From Annulohypoxylon bovei var. microspora (lineage: Eukaryota; Ascomycota; Sordariomycetes; Xylariales; Hypoxylaceae), in assembly GCA_022836615.1 (NCBI GenBank), contig MU405443.1, forward strand, positions 1-30,292: a DNA stretch of 30,292 bases. The letters run 5' to 3'. The notes beneath the pieces were generated by a model, which saw only the letters and a program-made list of their open reading frames with translations, was not told the DNA's origin and ran no database searches. Of the stretch, positions 10,304 through 19,894 are shown piece by piece; the stretch's first letter is position 1, and each line of letters starts with the position of its first letter. A program made the position numbers and the translations under genes.

Positions 10304-11438
10304 TCAATAAATTAGCTGGTCGTCGTACGCCCGAACGCTCTCGAGGTATGACTTGACTTGGCTCCAGTCCCGACATACTGCAGTAGCAACAATTAGTTTT
10401 CGTTACATGGCACCAACCCAGTTACCTAGGTAGATAGGTACATTAGATAGAAACTTACCATGTTTCGAGTCCCAACCGTCGGAGCCTCCGTTGTGATCCG
10501 GGAACGTCGTCTCCAGACCTTCCAGAGCCATGTCGGAGCTGCACATGATGGCCTGCCTCATGTAATCGAAGCAGTGGATCATATGCCAGTGGTGATCATC
10601 AGGTATCTCGTGACCGGACGTTAGGCCCGAGTAGGTTTGAGCGATAGCAAACTGTTGTCGTTTGTTAGCCACGTTCGCTGCAGTTTTCTTGGTGCAAAAC
10701 TGATAGATAGACTGTTAGATACTGATAGGTAGGTAGACTTACAAGACAGTGTAGCTGATGAGTGGCAGATGTTGTGAAGACGGTCTTTTCCGGCCACATA
10801 ATTGGGGTAGGAAGATCGTGATAATTCTGTGTATCGTTCACCCAGACGAATCCCATACCCTCTATTATATAATTAGCTACTTGCTCCTTGCTCCTTACTC
10901 CTTACTCCATACTCCATACTCCATACTCCGAGCTCTAGTTAGGTGAGAATTATATACTTACTAGGCATCAGATCATTCCATCGCTGTAATACCTTGTCCG
11001 AGAAGAATTCCGCGGTGTTGTTCGGCGCGTATGATTCATCCCTCTCGAATGTTGTGATCCTCTGGGAAACTAAGGTTATTGTTAGACTTGAGCTCGAGGG
11101 TTCGGCTAGAGACCAGACATACGTCTAGGGCCAACTCCTGTCAGGTCTTGACCGAACTGCCAAGTGTTGACTTCCTTTTCCGCAGGCTTCCGCCATTGGT
11201 CTCGAATTAATAATGCCAGAATTATAAGCAGCAACGCAGTATCGACCACCCATCTTGTGGACTTGAGGGCTGCGATAAACCTGCTTGTCCTCGTCCGCAT
11301 TCTCGGTCTGTTCAGCTCTACGTCGTGCCATTGCTTCTCGTCGCCCATCAAAGAATCCTCGACCTCGGTACTGGACCTCGAGTCATCGCGATCGTCGAGA
11401 TGCGGTAGGTTGGCGTACTGGGCTTTCTGGGATTCCAT
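10304..11438 (-). CDS. UstYa-like (DUF3328) membrane oxidase
   Basis: Five exons (11438-11123, 11069-10962, 10861-10743, 10651-10459, 10377-10304) give 269 aa. Introns are 53, 100, 91 and 81 bp, with donors GTATGT or GTAAGT. The joins restore SQRITTFERDESY, NDLMPKGMGFVWVNDT, HQLHCLFAIAQTYSG and SKHVCRDWSQV. A single transmembrane helix lies at about residues 65-82 (VDTALLLIILALLI). Both HxxHC motifs that define the family are present: HQLHC at 176-180 and HMIHC at 204-208, the latter followed by FDYMRQAIMC. Known members (UstYa/UstYb) carry out oxidative steps in fungal RiPP pathways such as ustiloxin. No RiPP precursor, UstYb partner or backbone enzyme is visible nearby, so the substrate is unknown. 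The second intron contains a 7-bp minisatellite. Confidence 0.92.
10883..10931. repeat. 7-bp minisatellite in intron 2 of the UstYa-like gene
   Basis: Seven successive heptamers (GCTCCTT x2, ACTCCTT, ACTCCAT x3, ACTCCGA on the plus strand) occupy about half of the 100-bp intron 10961-10862. Adjacent units show stepwise substitutions. Confidence 0.85.
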
Positions 11439-12338
11439 CGTGATCTACACAAGGGAATCAAGAGAATCGAATAATTAGGAAAGAAAATGATAAGAGAGAA
11501 CGATAAGAGAATGGTATGTGAGAGAATGATATGAGAGAAGGAAATTGAAGATCATGAGGATCAGTACGATGGATCGATTTTAAAAGTAAGAACAGTGCAA
11601 GTTAAAACGAGAATTCTAGTGACCCCATATCATGTCCTTCATAGAATAGTGGTAGCTGTAACCGAAGTTGTTTCGACTCGGGTCTGAGACAACTCGTTTG
11701 GGAGGTCGGCTAACAGGGGTTTCGTATTAGTGGCCGGACGACGACAAGCGTACGTGAAGCTAGCGAAGTAAGTGGAAGTGTTCAATGTGTATACCTACCT
11801 AGGTATGTAATCCCGATGATAAATGAGAATTGAATGTTAAATCATGAATAAGGAATGAAGCAGAATATTAATATATGCTTCTATTTAATTTTATTGACTC
11901 TTCAAGTGCAATAGAGATCATAACGAAACCTAATCGTGAGATCGATCCATTTGGTCATGCTGCTGATTCGCTCGTCAATTTGGGTGGGTTGTGGATTTCC
12001 AGTACGACGTTTCAAGATCCTGGTCTGTTCTTTGCGACACGGCCCTGCGACCTCTTATGCCCAAGCTGCCAAGTTTGCAACATCTCAGCATCTTAACCTC
12101 ATTTTTGATGGCAAGGCTACCCAGCTCAGGTCGTTAGAAACCCCGGAATCGAAAGATCATCGTGCCAAGTTTCTAACCATCGTAGATCTCCGGCAATCGT
12201 TGCCGTTCTATCGCAATATGTGCAGCTCAATTGGACGTACTGTACAATGCAGTTCATGACCGTCGTTCAAAATCATCACCTGGGTCCTATGTACATACCT
12301 ACCTAGGTAGGTACATATCGAATCTTCGAACCCGGAAT
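11439..12338. other. Intergenic, upstream of the UstYa-like gene
   Basis: Non-coding as far as can be seen. It begins with A/G-rich sequence (GAGAGAATGATA-type repeats, 11455-11545), which should be the leader and promoter of the UstYa-like gene. Open frames around 11875-12259 lack family features or splice support. A TACCTAGGTA-type tract lies at 12296-12315, just beyond the 3' end of the hydrolase gene. Confidence 0.5.
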
Positions 12339-13513
12339 TCACGAACTGGACACGAGGGTGTTCGTTGTGCTGGCTCTCGTTGTGCTGACTCTCGTGGTGC
12401 TGGTTGAAATCATCGATATTGTTGAAGTCGACGGCGGCAACTCTTCCGTCGTCGTAGTCGCTTCGGCTCGTCCAGCATCCCCGTCCCTCTCTAGCCCGTT
12501 TTCCACCGGCCATCGCAGGTACCCCTTTCTATCCGCTTCCTGGACTCCCTTTGCGAAGATGTACCCCATCAGATCATACCCGTGATCCGAGGGATGTGTG
12601 CCGTCCGGCCCGATGTCCGCAGCTTGCGGTCGGTCGGGGAAGCCTTCGCTAGGATGCATCTCGGCCAGCAGCACGGGCTTCGACTCGTACTTCTTGATGA
12701 GCTCGCGAAACTGCTGATTGACGTCTAGAATCTTGGGCTCGCAATCCGGAACCGTGTTAGTCAGACACGTGCTAAACACCACGGTAGACCGCGGCGAGGT
12801 CTTCAACAAGTAGTCGATGAAGCTCTCCATATCTGCGCCCGCCTTGTCGACGTCCAGGTTTTGAAGAACATTATTTGTCCCCGCCTGGATCAGGAACACG
12901 TTCGGCTGCAGCTGAGGCACGATATGAGTCGCGTGCTCGTGGATCTGGCTGATCCGATTGCCGCCGTACGCCTCGAGGTCGTTGTCGAGCATGTCGCCGA
13001 ACCGTTGGGAGCCGACCATGTTGACGGGAACGCCGAGCCCGACCAATTCGTCGCGCATTGTCTTACGAAATCCGGTATCGCTGGTTGAGAATTCGCCTCG
13101 AACTAGCGAGGCACCGAGCGACATGATCCGGAGCGGCGTGCCTTTGGCTATGCTGCTCGAGTTCTCCGGTTTCCAAGTTCCTGTTGCGGTCATGATTCCA
13201 TCAGCTGTGGTGTTGGTGTCGCTTAGTTGTTGATCATCGCCGCTACTACTGCCGCTGTCGTCGCTGTCGCCGCCGCCGTCGAGTTTAGAGTCGGGTCGAA
13301 GTACGTGAGTCGCACCTAAAGCTGAGATGGATGGCACACGTTAGCGAATGAGTACCTAGGTAATTAGATGGGTATACTTGTAATAAGAGGATAGAACTCA
13401 CCGATCAGTACAGCCGAGATGATCACCAAGAAAGTTAAGGCGAAGATTGCCCTTTTGGTGCGAAGGAAAGAGAGGCGCGAAGACCATGGTCTCTTTTTCT
13501 CAACGTCCATCAT
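12339..13513 (-). CDS. SGNH/GDSL-type hydrolase with N-terminal membrane anchor
   Basis: Exons 13513-13402 and 13315-12339 (86-bp intron, donor GTGAGT, acceptor TTTAG) give 362 aa. The short first exon supplies a basic cytoplasmic start and a hydrophobic anchor (about residues 22-37, IFALTFLVIISAVLI); without it the frame would begin in the middle of the protein. The catalytic features of the SGNH superfamily are visible: the nucleophile block SLGASLVRG with S107 (GASL instead of GDSL), the block AGTNN with N185, and DGTHPSDH with D275 and H278. A Ser/Asp-rich spacer (about 45-90) separates anchor and domain, and a Ser/Thr-rich tail (about residues 325-362) follows it. This suggests a type II membrane or secreted ester hydrolase acting outside the cytosol. 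The substrate is unknown. A second ATG at 13510 is equally possible as start. Confidence 0.88.
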
Positions 13514-15037
13514 GAACTATACTATGACACTCCTTATGGCACTCCCTATGGCACTCCCTATGAATGTGCATTCATATGAGGATACCAATTGATTGAAGAT
13601 CGGAAATTGAAAAGAGTTTTCTTTTGAGTGGTTGTGTGGATTGTTTGTTACTTAGGTATCTGTAAGCGCGGGCTTGTTATCGCCATCGTTGATGCCTCGA
13701 CACAGCCCCACGGTTGTAATGATGTAACTTGAGAGAGATCGAGCAAACATGACTGACAAGGCTTCCCCGGGTATCAGGATATGTCAGACTTCTTCAGCTA
13801 TAACATGCCCAGACTGCCCAGACTGCCCAGGTAGCTAGCTTGACTTTCATTGCTTGAAACGGGATACGGCAATCAGAATACCGTCTGTCAACGCCCAATA
13901 ACCAACCAATTAGTAAAATTTGTGAGTTAGGATTCTGGGATCTTCACTGTCATCAGCTTTTATCGTAAGGATGAAATTTTATAGTGGCCAAAGCGTCCAA
14001 TCGCGTACCTGTCATCTTCTCACATGCATATACTGATCCACCTAGTTACAGAAAGAATCCTATGGATGTCGGGTGCTAGACGCTTCTTCTTCACCTGGAC
14101 CGGGGTGGAGGTGGTAGAACAACTAACATGACGAGTTTTGAGGCTTCACAGACAGGAGTTACAGACAATTCAAAAATGGCCGATAAAGAAGATTCGTATT
14201 TGAACTTATGTATACATCTACCCAGATAGATAGGTACCTACCTGGTAGGTAGGTAATATTAGAATTCGGATAGCAGATTGAATATCTTGAATATCTCACT
14301 CATGTTTACCTATACCCGACTTCCAAGTGTATAGACGAGTAGTCTTAAGAATACCTAGGTAGACAACACGCCTCATAGACTAGAATCGTCGTTTAAAATG
14401 ATAGATTACCCAGGTAACTTATCGAGTCCTCCACTCTCCCCTTGAGTAAGGAATGTCCCCGTAGCTTGTAATATATGCCCGATTTGGAAATGTCTGCTAG
14501 TCGTTCGGGTCTCAACTTGGGGACAGATGATAGCTACGGCTGTGTGAGCCTAGGTGACCGACTTTGAATGCTCCTTTGACATCAGATAGAAAGATTATCA
14601 TGAAAAGGAGAATATTGAGGCGCCTTTTCTCTAATAGTACCCCCCATCGTCGAGAACTAGAATTTTCAAGTCTAGCAAGCAGAGATATCCGGATTGTTAA
14701 CTAAGCCATCCTTTAAATTTAATAATAAGTAAGAGATTCAAATATCTACGGGTTACAATTCTCAATAGTTAACTATTGTTCATAAAATTGTATTTAATAC
14801 AATTTAGTTATGTACCTAGTTAATAGCAACTAGAGGTTGGAAAGGGGGGCGTGACCCCAAAGCTCCGCCAATCATTCAGCGTTTAAGTCCCAGATTAGGT
14901 ACCTACTTAATTAGTTATTACTAGGTACCTAGTAGTTTCTTCGACTCTAAACCTTCAATATTGCGTCTCTCTTTCTAGGTAGTTTCTAAGGTGTGACCTA
15001 AACTACCTACCTACCCAAGGTACCTTGGTAATTAGGT
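13514..15037. other. 1.5-kb intergenic region
   Basis: Divergent region between the hydrolase (-) and TRM12 (+). No coding region is supported. It contains three copies of the word GCCCAGACT (13806-13830), TACC-type tracts at 14217-14257 and 14351-14365, and two neighbouring perfect palindromes at 14763-14805 listed separately. The last 50 bp before TRM12 are CTACC-rich. Confidence 0.5.
14763..14805. repeat. Two adjacent perfect palindromes
   Basis: CAATAGTT/AACTATTG is a perfect 16-bp palindrome at 14763-14778. Six bases later, AAATTGTATT-T-AATACAATTT is a perfect inverted repeat at 14785-14805. Both lie 230-275 bp upstream of the TRM12 start and could be regulator sites or cruciform-forming DNA; function is unknown. 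Confidence 0.75.
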
Positions 15038-16285
15038 ATGGGTTCAACAAAGCGCAAACCGGGGCGCAAGAAACCGTCGTCTCAAAATCCGATCGAGGTA
15101 GCAGTTAAGACGTGGTTTAATTCCAAGACCCCGACAGAACAGCCCCAATCTCGGCTCGATGAACTTGTCGCTCGGGCCCCGAAGCGATGGACGTCGTATG
15201 AACCGATGGTGTTGCTGCCGGCCGGCTCTTTCGAAGCCGACGTGTGGAAGGAATTTCTTTCGGACCTATCCGCCGAACAAGAGGATGCGCTGTGGGCGCA
15301 GATCCTAGCAGAGATTTCGAAGAAGTCCGGGGGACTCGGAGCCCGCCTGACTCATCTAGCCATCAACGAGGGGATTCCCGCGGCTCTCCACAATGCCGCA
15401 GAGAGTCACAACCACCACGGCGATGATTCGGAGCATCTTGGAGCGCCGGAAAATATTCTGCGCAGTCCGACTGGTCTTCGGATCCTTCGCGGCGACTTTG
15501 GCCCTGCTTCTGCTTCCGGGACAGCGGCGGATTTCGAGGGCGCGTTCTGGGTCTCGACGAGGCAGAACGGCGTCTTCCAGACTTGGGCGCCGCGATGGAC
15601 GATGTTCAGCCGAGGCAACATCAAGGAAAAGGCGCGGCTGCTGGACTTCCACAAAACCGGACACCCGAGGGACGGGCTCGCGCTGGAGGATGCTTTGGCG
15701 GTCGACCTGTACGCGGGAATCGGCTACTTCACCTTTTCGTATGCGAAGCTAGGCATGCGCGTATTGTGCTGGGAGCTGAACCCGTGGAGCGTAGAGGGCT
15801 TGTGCCGAGGCGCTAAGGGAAATGGCTGGTCGGTGCGGGTTGCCAAAGATGAGGCCGACCTCGCATTGCCGATGAAGGAGTTGGTAAGCGGTGGTGAACA
15901 GATAATAGTTTTTCTCGAGGATAACAGACATGCCGCCCGGAGAATCAGAGAGCTAGGCGAATCGAATATCCTGCACGTCAACTGCGGCCTATTGCCTTCC
16001 AGCGAAGCCTCTTGGAAGGACTCCTGGGACATTATTACGCGGAGTAGAGGGGAAGAGAGGTGGCTTCATCTGCATGAGAACGTGGGAGTGGCAGATATCG
16101 AAAAACGGAGAAAAGAGATTGAACAATATTTCTTAGACTTAGACGTAGACTTAGACTTAGGACGCGAGGGCGGTTGCGGCAGAACAGCGCGAGTAGAACA
16201 CGCGGAGCTGGTCAAGACGTTCGCGCCGGGGGTCTGGCACTGCGTCTTCGACCTGTACATTACAAGATCTAGTAGCATAGCATGA
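15038..16285 (+). CDS. TRM12: tRNA wybutosine-synthesizing protein 2 (Trm12/TYW2)
   Basis: Single exon, 415 aa; an in-frame TAA at 15029 fixes the start region. The enzyme transfers the 3-amino-3-carboxypropyl group of S-adenosylmethionine to 4-demethylwyosine at position 37 of tRNA-Phe, in the cytosolic wybutosine pathway. The class I methyltransferase-like core is clear: motif I VDLYAGIGYFTFSY begins at residue 222, and the following acidic loop CWELNPWSVEGL contains E246 and N248. The lead-in WTMFSRGNIKEKARL, the later HVNCGLLPSS and the C-terminal WLHLHENVGV also fit the family. The N-terminus is basic (KRKPGRKK). The insertion DLDVDLDLG near the C-terminus is encoded by a short TTAGAC repeat. 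It is divergently placed from the hydrolase gene and convergent with SSP120. Confidence 0.9.
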   Translation: MGSTKRKPGRKKPSSQNPIEVAVKTWFNSKTPTEQPQSRLDELVARAPKRWTSYEPMVLLPAGSFEADVWKEFLSDLSAEQEDALWAQILAEISKKSGGLGARLTHLAINEGIPAALHNAAESHNHHGDDSEHLGAPENILRSPTGLRILRGDFGPASASGTAADFEGAFWVSTRQNGVFQTWAPRWTMFSRGNIKEKARLLDFHKTGHPRDGLALEDALAVDLYAGIGYFTFSYAKLGMRVLCWELNPWSVEGLCRGAKGNGWSVRVAKDEADLALPMKELVSGGEQIIVFLEDNRHAARRIRELGESNILHVNCGLLPSSEASWKDSWDIITRSRGEERWLHLHENVGVADIEKRRKEIEQYFLDLDVDLDLGREGGCGRTARVEHAELVKTFAPGVWHCVFDLYITRSSSIA

Positions 16286-16393
16286 CGAACATTGAAGGTA
16301 TCGTACACCATACCTAGGTACGCATTTAAACATTTCGTGTCGTAAATCGTGTATGTCTCTTCCCAAAACACACCAATATAGCACCCTTTACGT

Positions 16394-16438
16394 CATGCCC
16401 TCGTGCCCTCGTGCCCTCGTGCCCACATGCCCTCATGC
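16394..16438. repeat. 8-bp tandem repeat in a 3' region
   Basis: About five units of GTGCCCTC and variants (CATGCCCT, GTGCCCAC) lie in the 203-bp convergent gap between the ends of TRM12 and SSP120. It may lie within the 3' untranslated region of either gene. Confidence 0.7.
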
Positions 16439-16488
16439 TATTCATCCGATCCAGAACTCCTAGAACTTTAAGGGTATCGTCAAACGTC

Positions 16489-17257
16489 TTAGCTACCTCT
16501 TCTAAACTTGTTCGGGATGTTATCTTCTACGATGGTCATCTTGTTGAGCTTCTCAAGCCTCTCTTCCGCGTCTTCGAGCATCTCATGCTTCTTGAAATGT
16601 TCGATGTCCTCGGGATGGTTCAGTTCCTCGAGGGGAGTGTTCTCGTTGTGGTACTTCTCCCAGTGGTGAATCTCGTACTCGTACTCGTCGTCGCCGTGGT
16701 GGCCGGGTCCCGTACCCATGTCGGGTAGCGATTTTCCGGAATTGATAAAAGCGACGAACTCGTCGCGCGTCACGAACCCGTCTTCGTCGGTGTCGAGTAG
16801 TCGTAGCAACTCGTGCTGGATATCGTCGCGGCGCGACTGCGGCACGCCTCTGTTCGACTCGTCCATCAACCCGTACGTGCGCAGGATCTCCTCGGCTTCC
16901 CAGTGACCGTCGGCGTCATAGTCGTGGAGAACAAAGAAGGACGAGGCATCGAAATCACTGATATGATGTTCCTCTGTCTCGAATTAGAGCCATTGATAGG
17001 GTATTGGGTATTGGGTATTGGGTATTGGGTATTGGGTATTGGGTATTGGGTATTGGGTATTGGGTATTGGGTATTGGGTATTGGGTATTGGGTATTGGAT
17101 AACTATCGGGTATTGAGAAGAATAGTAATTTACCAGCCATATGTTTTGTCATCCAGTTTGCATTCTCGTTGACCATCGGTTTTTGCGAACCGCCATGGTT
17201 ACCGTGTCCCAGAGCTCGGCAGACGAGGCCGGTTGCGACGAGTATCGTGGCGCGCAT
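16489..17257 (-). CDS. SSP120: Secretory-pathway EF-hand protein Ssp120-like
   Basis: Exons 17257-17134 and 16973-16489 give 202 aa; the 160-bp intron has donor GTAAAT and acceptor GACAG. The join restores TKHMAEEHHISDFDASSFF, which is typical of fungal Ssp120 proteins. A signal peptide (about residues 1-17, MRATILVATGLVCRALG) is followed by a His/Gly-rich mature start. Two EF-hand calcium loops are visible, D59-E70 (DYDADGHWEAEE) and D102-E113 (DTDEDGFVTRDE). The signature GPGHHGDDEYEYEIHHWEKYH and HPEDIEHFKKHE follow, with a charged C-terminal helix. In yeast, Ssp120 acts in the ER-Golgi secretory pathway with the Emp46/Emp47 lectin-type cargo receptors. It is transcribed divergently from ORC6. 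Confidence 0.92.
16999..17096. repeat. GGGTATT heptamer array, 14 perfect copies, inside the SSP120 intron
   Basis: Fourteen uninterrupted copies of GGGTATT on the plus strand (AATACCC in the transcript) make up 98 of the 160 intron bases. A degenerate GGGTATTGAG follows at 17108-17117. The sense strand of the array has no stop codon in the frame of exon 1. Confidence 0.95.
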
Positions 17258-17966
17258 TTTGATAGGAGGTTTTCGAGTTGTAACAAATATTATGCTACCT
17301 AAACATGAGACCAAGACCAAGACCTAGACCAAGGTCAAAAGTTGCGACAAGAAGAAAGAAAAAAATAAGGCGAGGCCGATTCGATTTTTCGTTTCGTTTC
17401 GTTCCGTTTCAATATCTGATAAGAACAACAAGACAAGGAAAGGGACCTTGAAAGAACTGGGTACTGTAAGTCACACCCATAGATCTGCCCAGATGCCCAG
17501 GTGCAGGTACAGGTGCAGGTGCAGTTGCAGTTGCAGGTGGCTCTAACACTGCGAGATAAGCTAGAGCGGGTGGATAAGTACGGTGGGGGTGATCCTGGTT
17601 ACGATCTATTCCCGCAGGGGACAGCTCGAAGCTCTAAGCTACAGGGGTCATCTCCGCTAAGTTTAGCCTATCCGGGTCGCGTCCAGGGGTTTATTGGGGG
17701 TTTATTTAGTGACCTTCCAAGCTTTCTTCGTTCCATAACTCGTTTTTGTACATAGATGGATCCATCTTCAACTTCACTTCAACTTCAACTTCAACTTCAA
17801 CTTCACTTCAACTTCGACATTTCCCAAATACGTTCTACATTTCATACGATAAAAGTCGAGCCGAGATACGATACACGGTTTTGTATTATTTTGTATTATT
17901 TTTACACAAAGGGAACCAGCCCATTGATCTCACTCACTTCTCTAAAACGCGGGGGCCGCCATCGAT
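17258..17966. promoter_or_regulatory. Divergent promoter region of SSP120 and ORC6, with two simple repeats
   Basis: A 709-bp region holding the promoters and leaders of both genes. Two simple repeats lie in it: CAGGTG/CAGTTG hexamers at 17497-17540 and CTTCAA-type hexamers at about 17763-17815. The second ends about 150 bp before the ORC6 start and is probably in its leader. No defined binding site is recognised. Confidence 0.55.
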
Positions 17967-19154
17967 ATGAGTCGCACTTTGGAACCCGCACTCCTATCTT
18001 TATTACCAAACTATTCCAAAGACTTACCACAACCTCTCCTCGAGCTCGCGTCCTCCTTATTCGCACAATCGCGTCATAGCGCCGGCACCTTAAAGGCCGA
18101 AGAAGAGGTGGCGCGCCAATATGCGTGTGCCCACATCGCCTGCGAGCGTCTGAAGATTACTCTCGATCTCCCACCGATCCAACCCAGACCTCCCGTACAA
18201 CCACGAATCTATAAGAGATTGTACAATCATCTCGACAGCGTGCTACCCGCGCACGCCGTGGGGAAGTCGGGAAGAGTGCGGACACCTAGCTCAAAACTAC
18301 GCGACGCCGGCATATTTGGTAGTGGCCAGCGAATTCCCTCTCGAGCGACGCCGAACAAGGAGGAATCGCTAGCGAAGTTCAGATCTCCTGCTGCTGTCAA
18401 GGGGGTTAAGGGGGATAGCACGCCCACTCGGTCTACGAGAAAACCGCCGCCGCTTCCGTCCAAGAAGAAAGCAGGAGGTGCCGTAAGCGCCTTGCCAGCC
18501 TGGGTTCGTCCCACCATTCAGTTTATGTGCAAAGAATTGGACGAGGAGCGTATCGGGAGAACCGTCCTAGCTGGTATGCAAACGATTGCTGCTCCGAATG
18601 GGACGCAGACGAAGGACGAATGGATTAACGAGCATCTAACGCCATTGCTCGCGGCTATATACTTCCTCGTCTCCTCGCAGTTGTACGTGCTAGAGCAAGG
18701 GAAGGAACTGGACGATCCGCAATACATACGGATGCGAAAGGCGATCCTCAGGGCCCTGGGGAAAGCGCAGGAAAACGTCAACGTGATAGGCATGGACGAG
18801 GACGAGCTATGGATCGGCTGGGCGGATGTAAAATCCAGAGACGTCGACGGCGCTGTCGCCAAGGTAGTGGAGAAAGGATGGCAGAGAGACGAGTGGTTTG
18901 TTGGTATCAAGGAGATGGTCAAAACGAAGAATGCAGAGGTAGATTGCGAGGATGAGGAAATGGAGGATGGCGACGAGAGACCGTTCAGCGAGAAGCTTCA
19001 CGCGCAGAGAGGCGATACCATGCTGCAAAGTAAGTGGGATATGACGGACCAAAAGAAAGAAGAGTATCGTAAGTGGGAAGAGGACATGCGGCGCCGAATC
19101 GAAGAGATCGAACAATCTCGAGGGTCTGAGATGGAGGTTGATGCCCCCACGTAA
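17967..19154 (+). CDS. ORC6: Origin recognition complex subunit 6
   Basis: Single exon, 395 aa. Orc6 is part of the six-subunit complex that marks replication origins and loads the MCM helicase in the nucleus. The N-terminal part (about residues 1-95, including LLELASSLFAQSR, EEEVARQYACAHIACERLK and YKRLYNHLD) matches the TFIIB-like helical domain of fungal Orc6. A basic, disordered linker (about 100-170) carries proline-directed sites at T106, T128 (TPNK), S140 and T152 (TPTR). Two of these fit the full CDK consensus, in line with cell-cycle phosphorylation known for yeast Orc6. The second helical domain spans about 175-310 (LPAWVRPTIQFMCKEL onwards), followed by an acidic, coiled C-terminus. 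It shares a divergent promoter with SSP120. Confidence 0.88.
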   Translation: MSRTLEPALLSLLPNYSKDLPQPLLELASSLFAQSRHSAGTLKAEEEVARQYACAHIACERLKITLDLPPIQPRPPVQPRIYKRLYNHLDSVLPAHAVGKSGRVRTPSSKLRDAGIFGSGQRIPSRATPNKEESLAKFRSPAAVKGVKGDSTPTRSTRKPPPLPSKKKAGGAVSALPAWVRPTIQFMCKELDEERIGRTVLAGMQTIAAPNGTQTKDEWINEHLTPLLAAIYFLVSSQLYVLEQGKELDDPQYIRMRKAILRALGKAQENVNVIGMDEDELWIGWADVKSRDVDGAVAKVVEKGWQRDEWFVGIKEMVKTKNAEVDCEDEEMEDGDERPFSEKLHAQRGDTMLQSKWDMTDQKKEEYRKWEEDMRRRIEEIEQSRGSEMEVDAPT

Positions 19155-19894
19155 ATGATTGGTATGCCAAAATGACTGCTACTTTATACCGAGCTGACCG
19201 AGGTGTCGTACGGCGGATGGAAGGCTTCGAAGATTCGTTCCTCGTCTGGAATATTTTAAGCAGTCTGGAAATCATGCAAGTCGCCGTGATTGGTATTACT
19301 AGGTAATGGCTGCTAGTTTTGGTCTGAGTCATCGATATCCTGCTAGAATTCAGATATCTTATAGCGGTACGTCTCCGCTATCTTCTCAACCCTTGACAGA
19401 TACAGTTGCTAGTGTAGGAACACCCTGTACTCCCAAAAGCACGTGTTCTATACATCTGCAACAATCCGAGACTTCTTGTCTTGTCAGAGTCCTTATATTA
19501 TACGATGTATGTATATTGATCATATCATTCTAGTCCGAAACTTGATGCAAATAAATAGAGAAGCAAGGGCTGCAATTTTGGAAAATCGGCAACTTTACAA
19601 GCTTAGCGATACCTATGTTCTAGGTACCTAGCATCTATTGCTATCTACCTACCTACTACCTACCTGCCTGTACCTAGGTAAACCATATGAAACTTCTCAT
19701 TCGTTGACAGAGAGAGGTCCAAGGATGACTTCTGTATCACCACTAACAGCTGTAAGCGAGTAATCGATGCCCAGATGGAAGAATTCGACTTGTTTCATGT
19801 ATTTGATATATTTCCCCAATATTTACATCACTAGATACCTATACTGTTGACAATTTTATAGAATAACGGCATAATATCACTCACATTATATCAC
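19155..19894. other. Convergent intergenic region
   Basis: Non-coding DNA between the ends of ORC6 and the LEA-like gene. A TACCTACC-type tract lies at about 19618-19680. Nothing else is recognised. Confidence 0.5.

Noticed and set aside
11875..12259. Overlapping open frames between the UstYa-like and hydrolase genes
   Set aside because: No recognisable motifs, odd composition and no splice-site support; likely chance frames.
12208..12513. Alternative end for the hydrolase through a different minus-strand frame
   Set aside because: The main frame already ends in a stop after the Ser/Thr tail, and no good donor/acceptor pair connects to this frame.
16999..17096. GGGTATT array as an internal telomere repeat
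   Set aside because: The unit is not TTAGGG, the fungal telomere repeat, and it lies wholly within a spliced intron.
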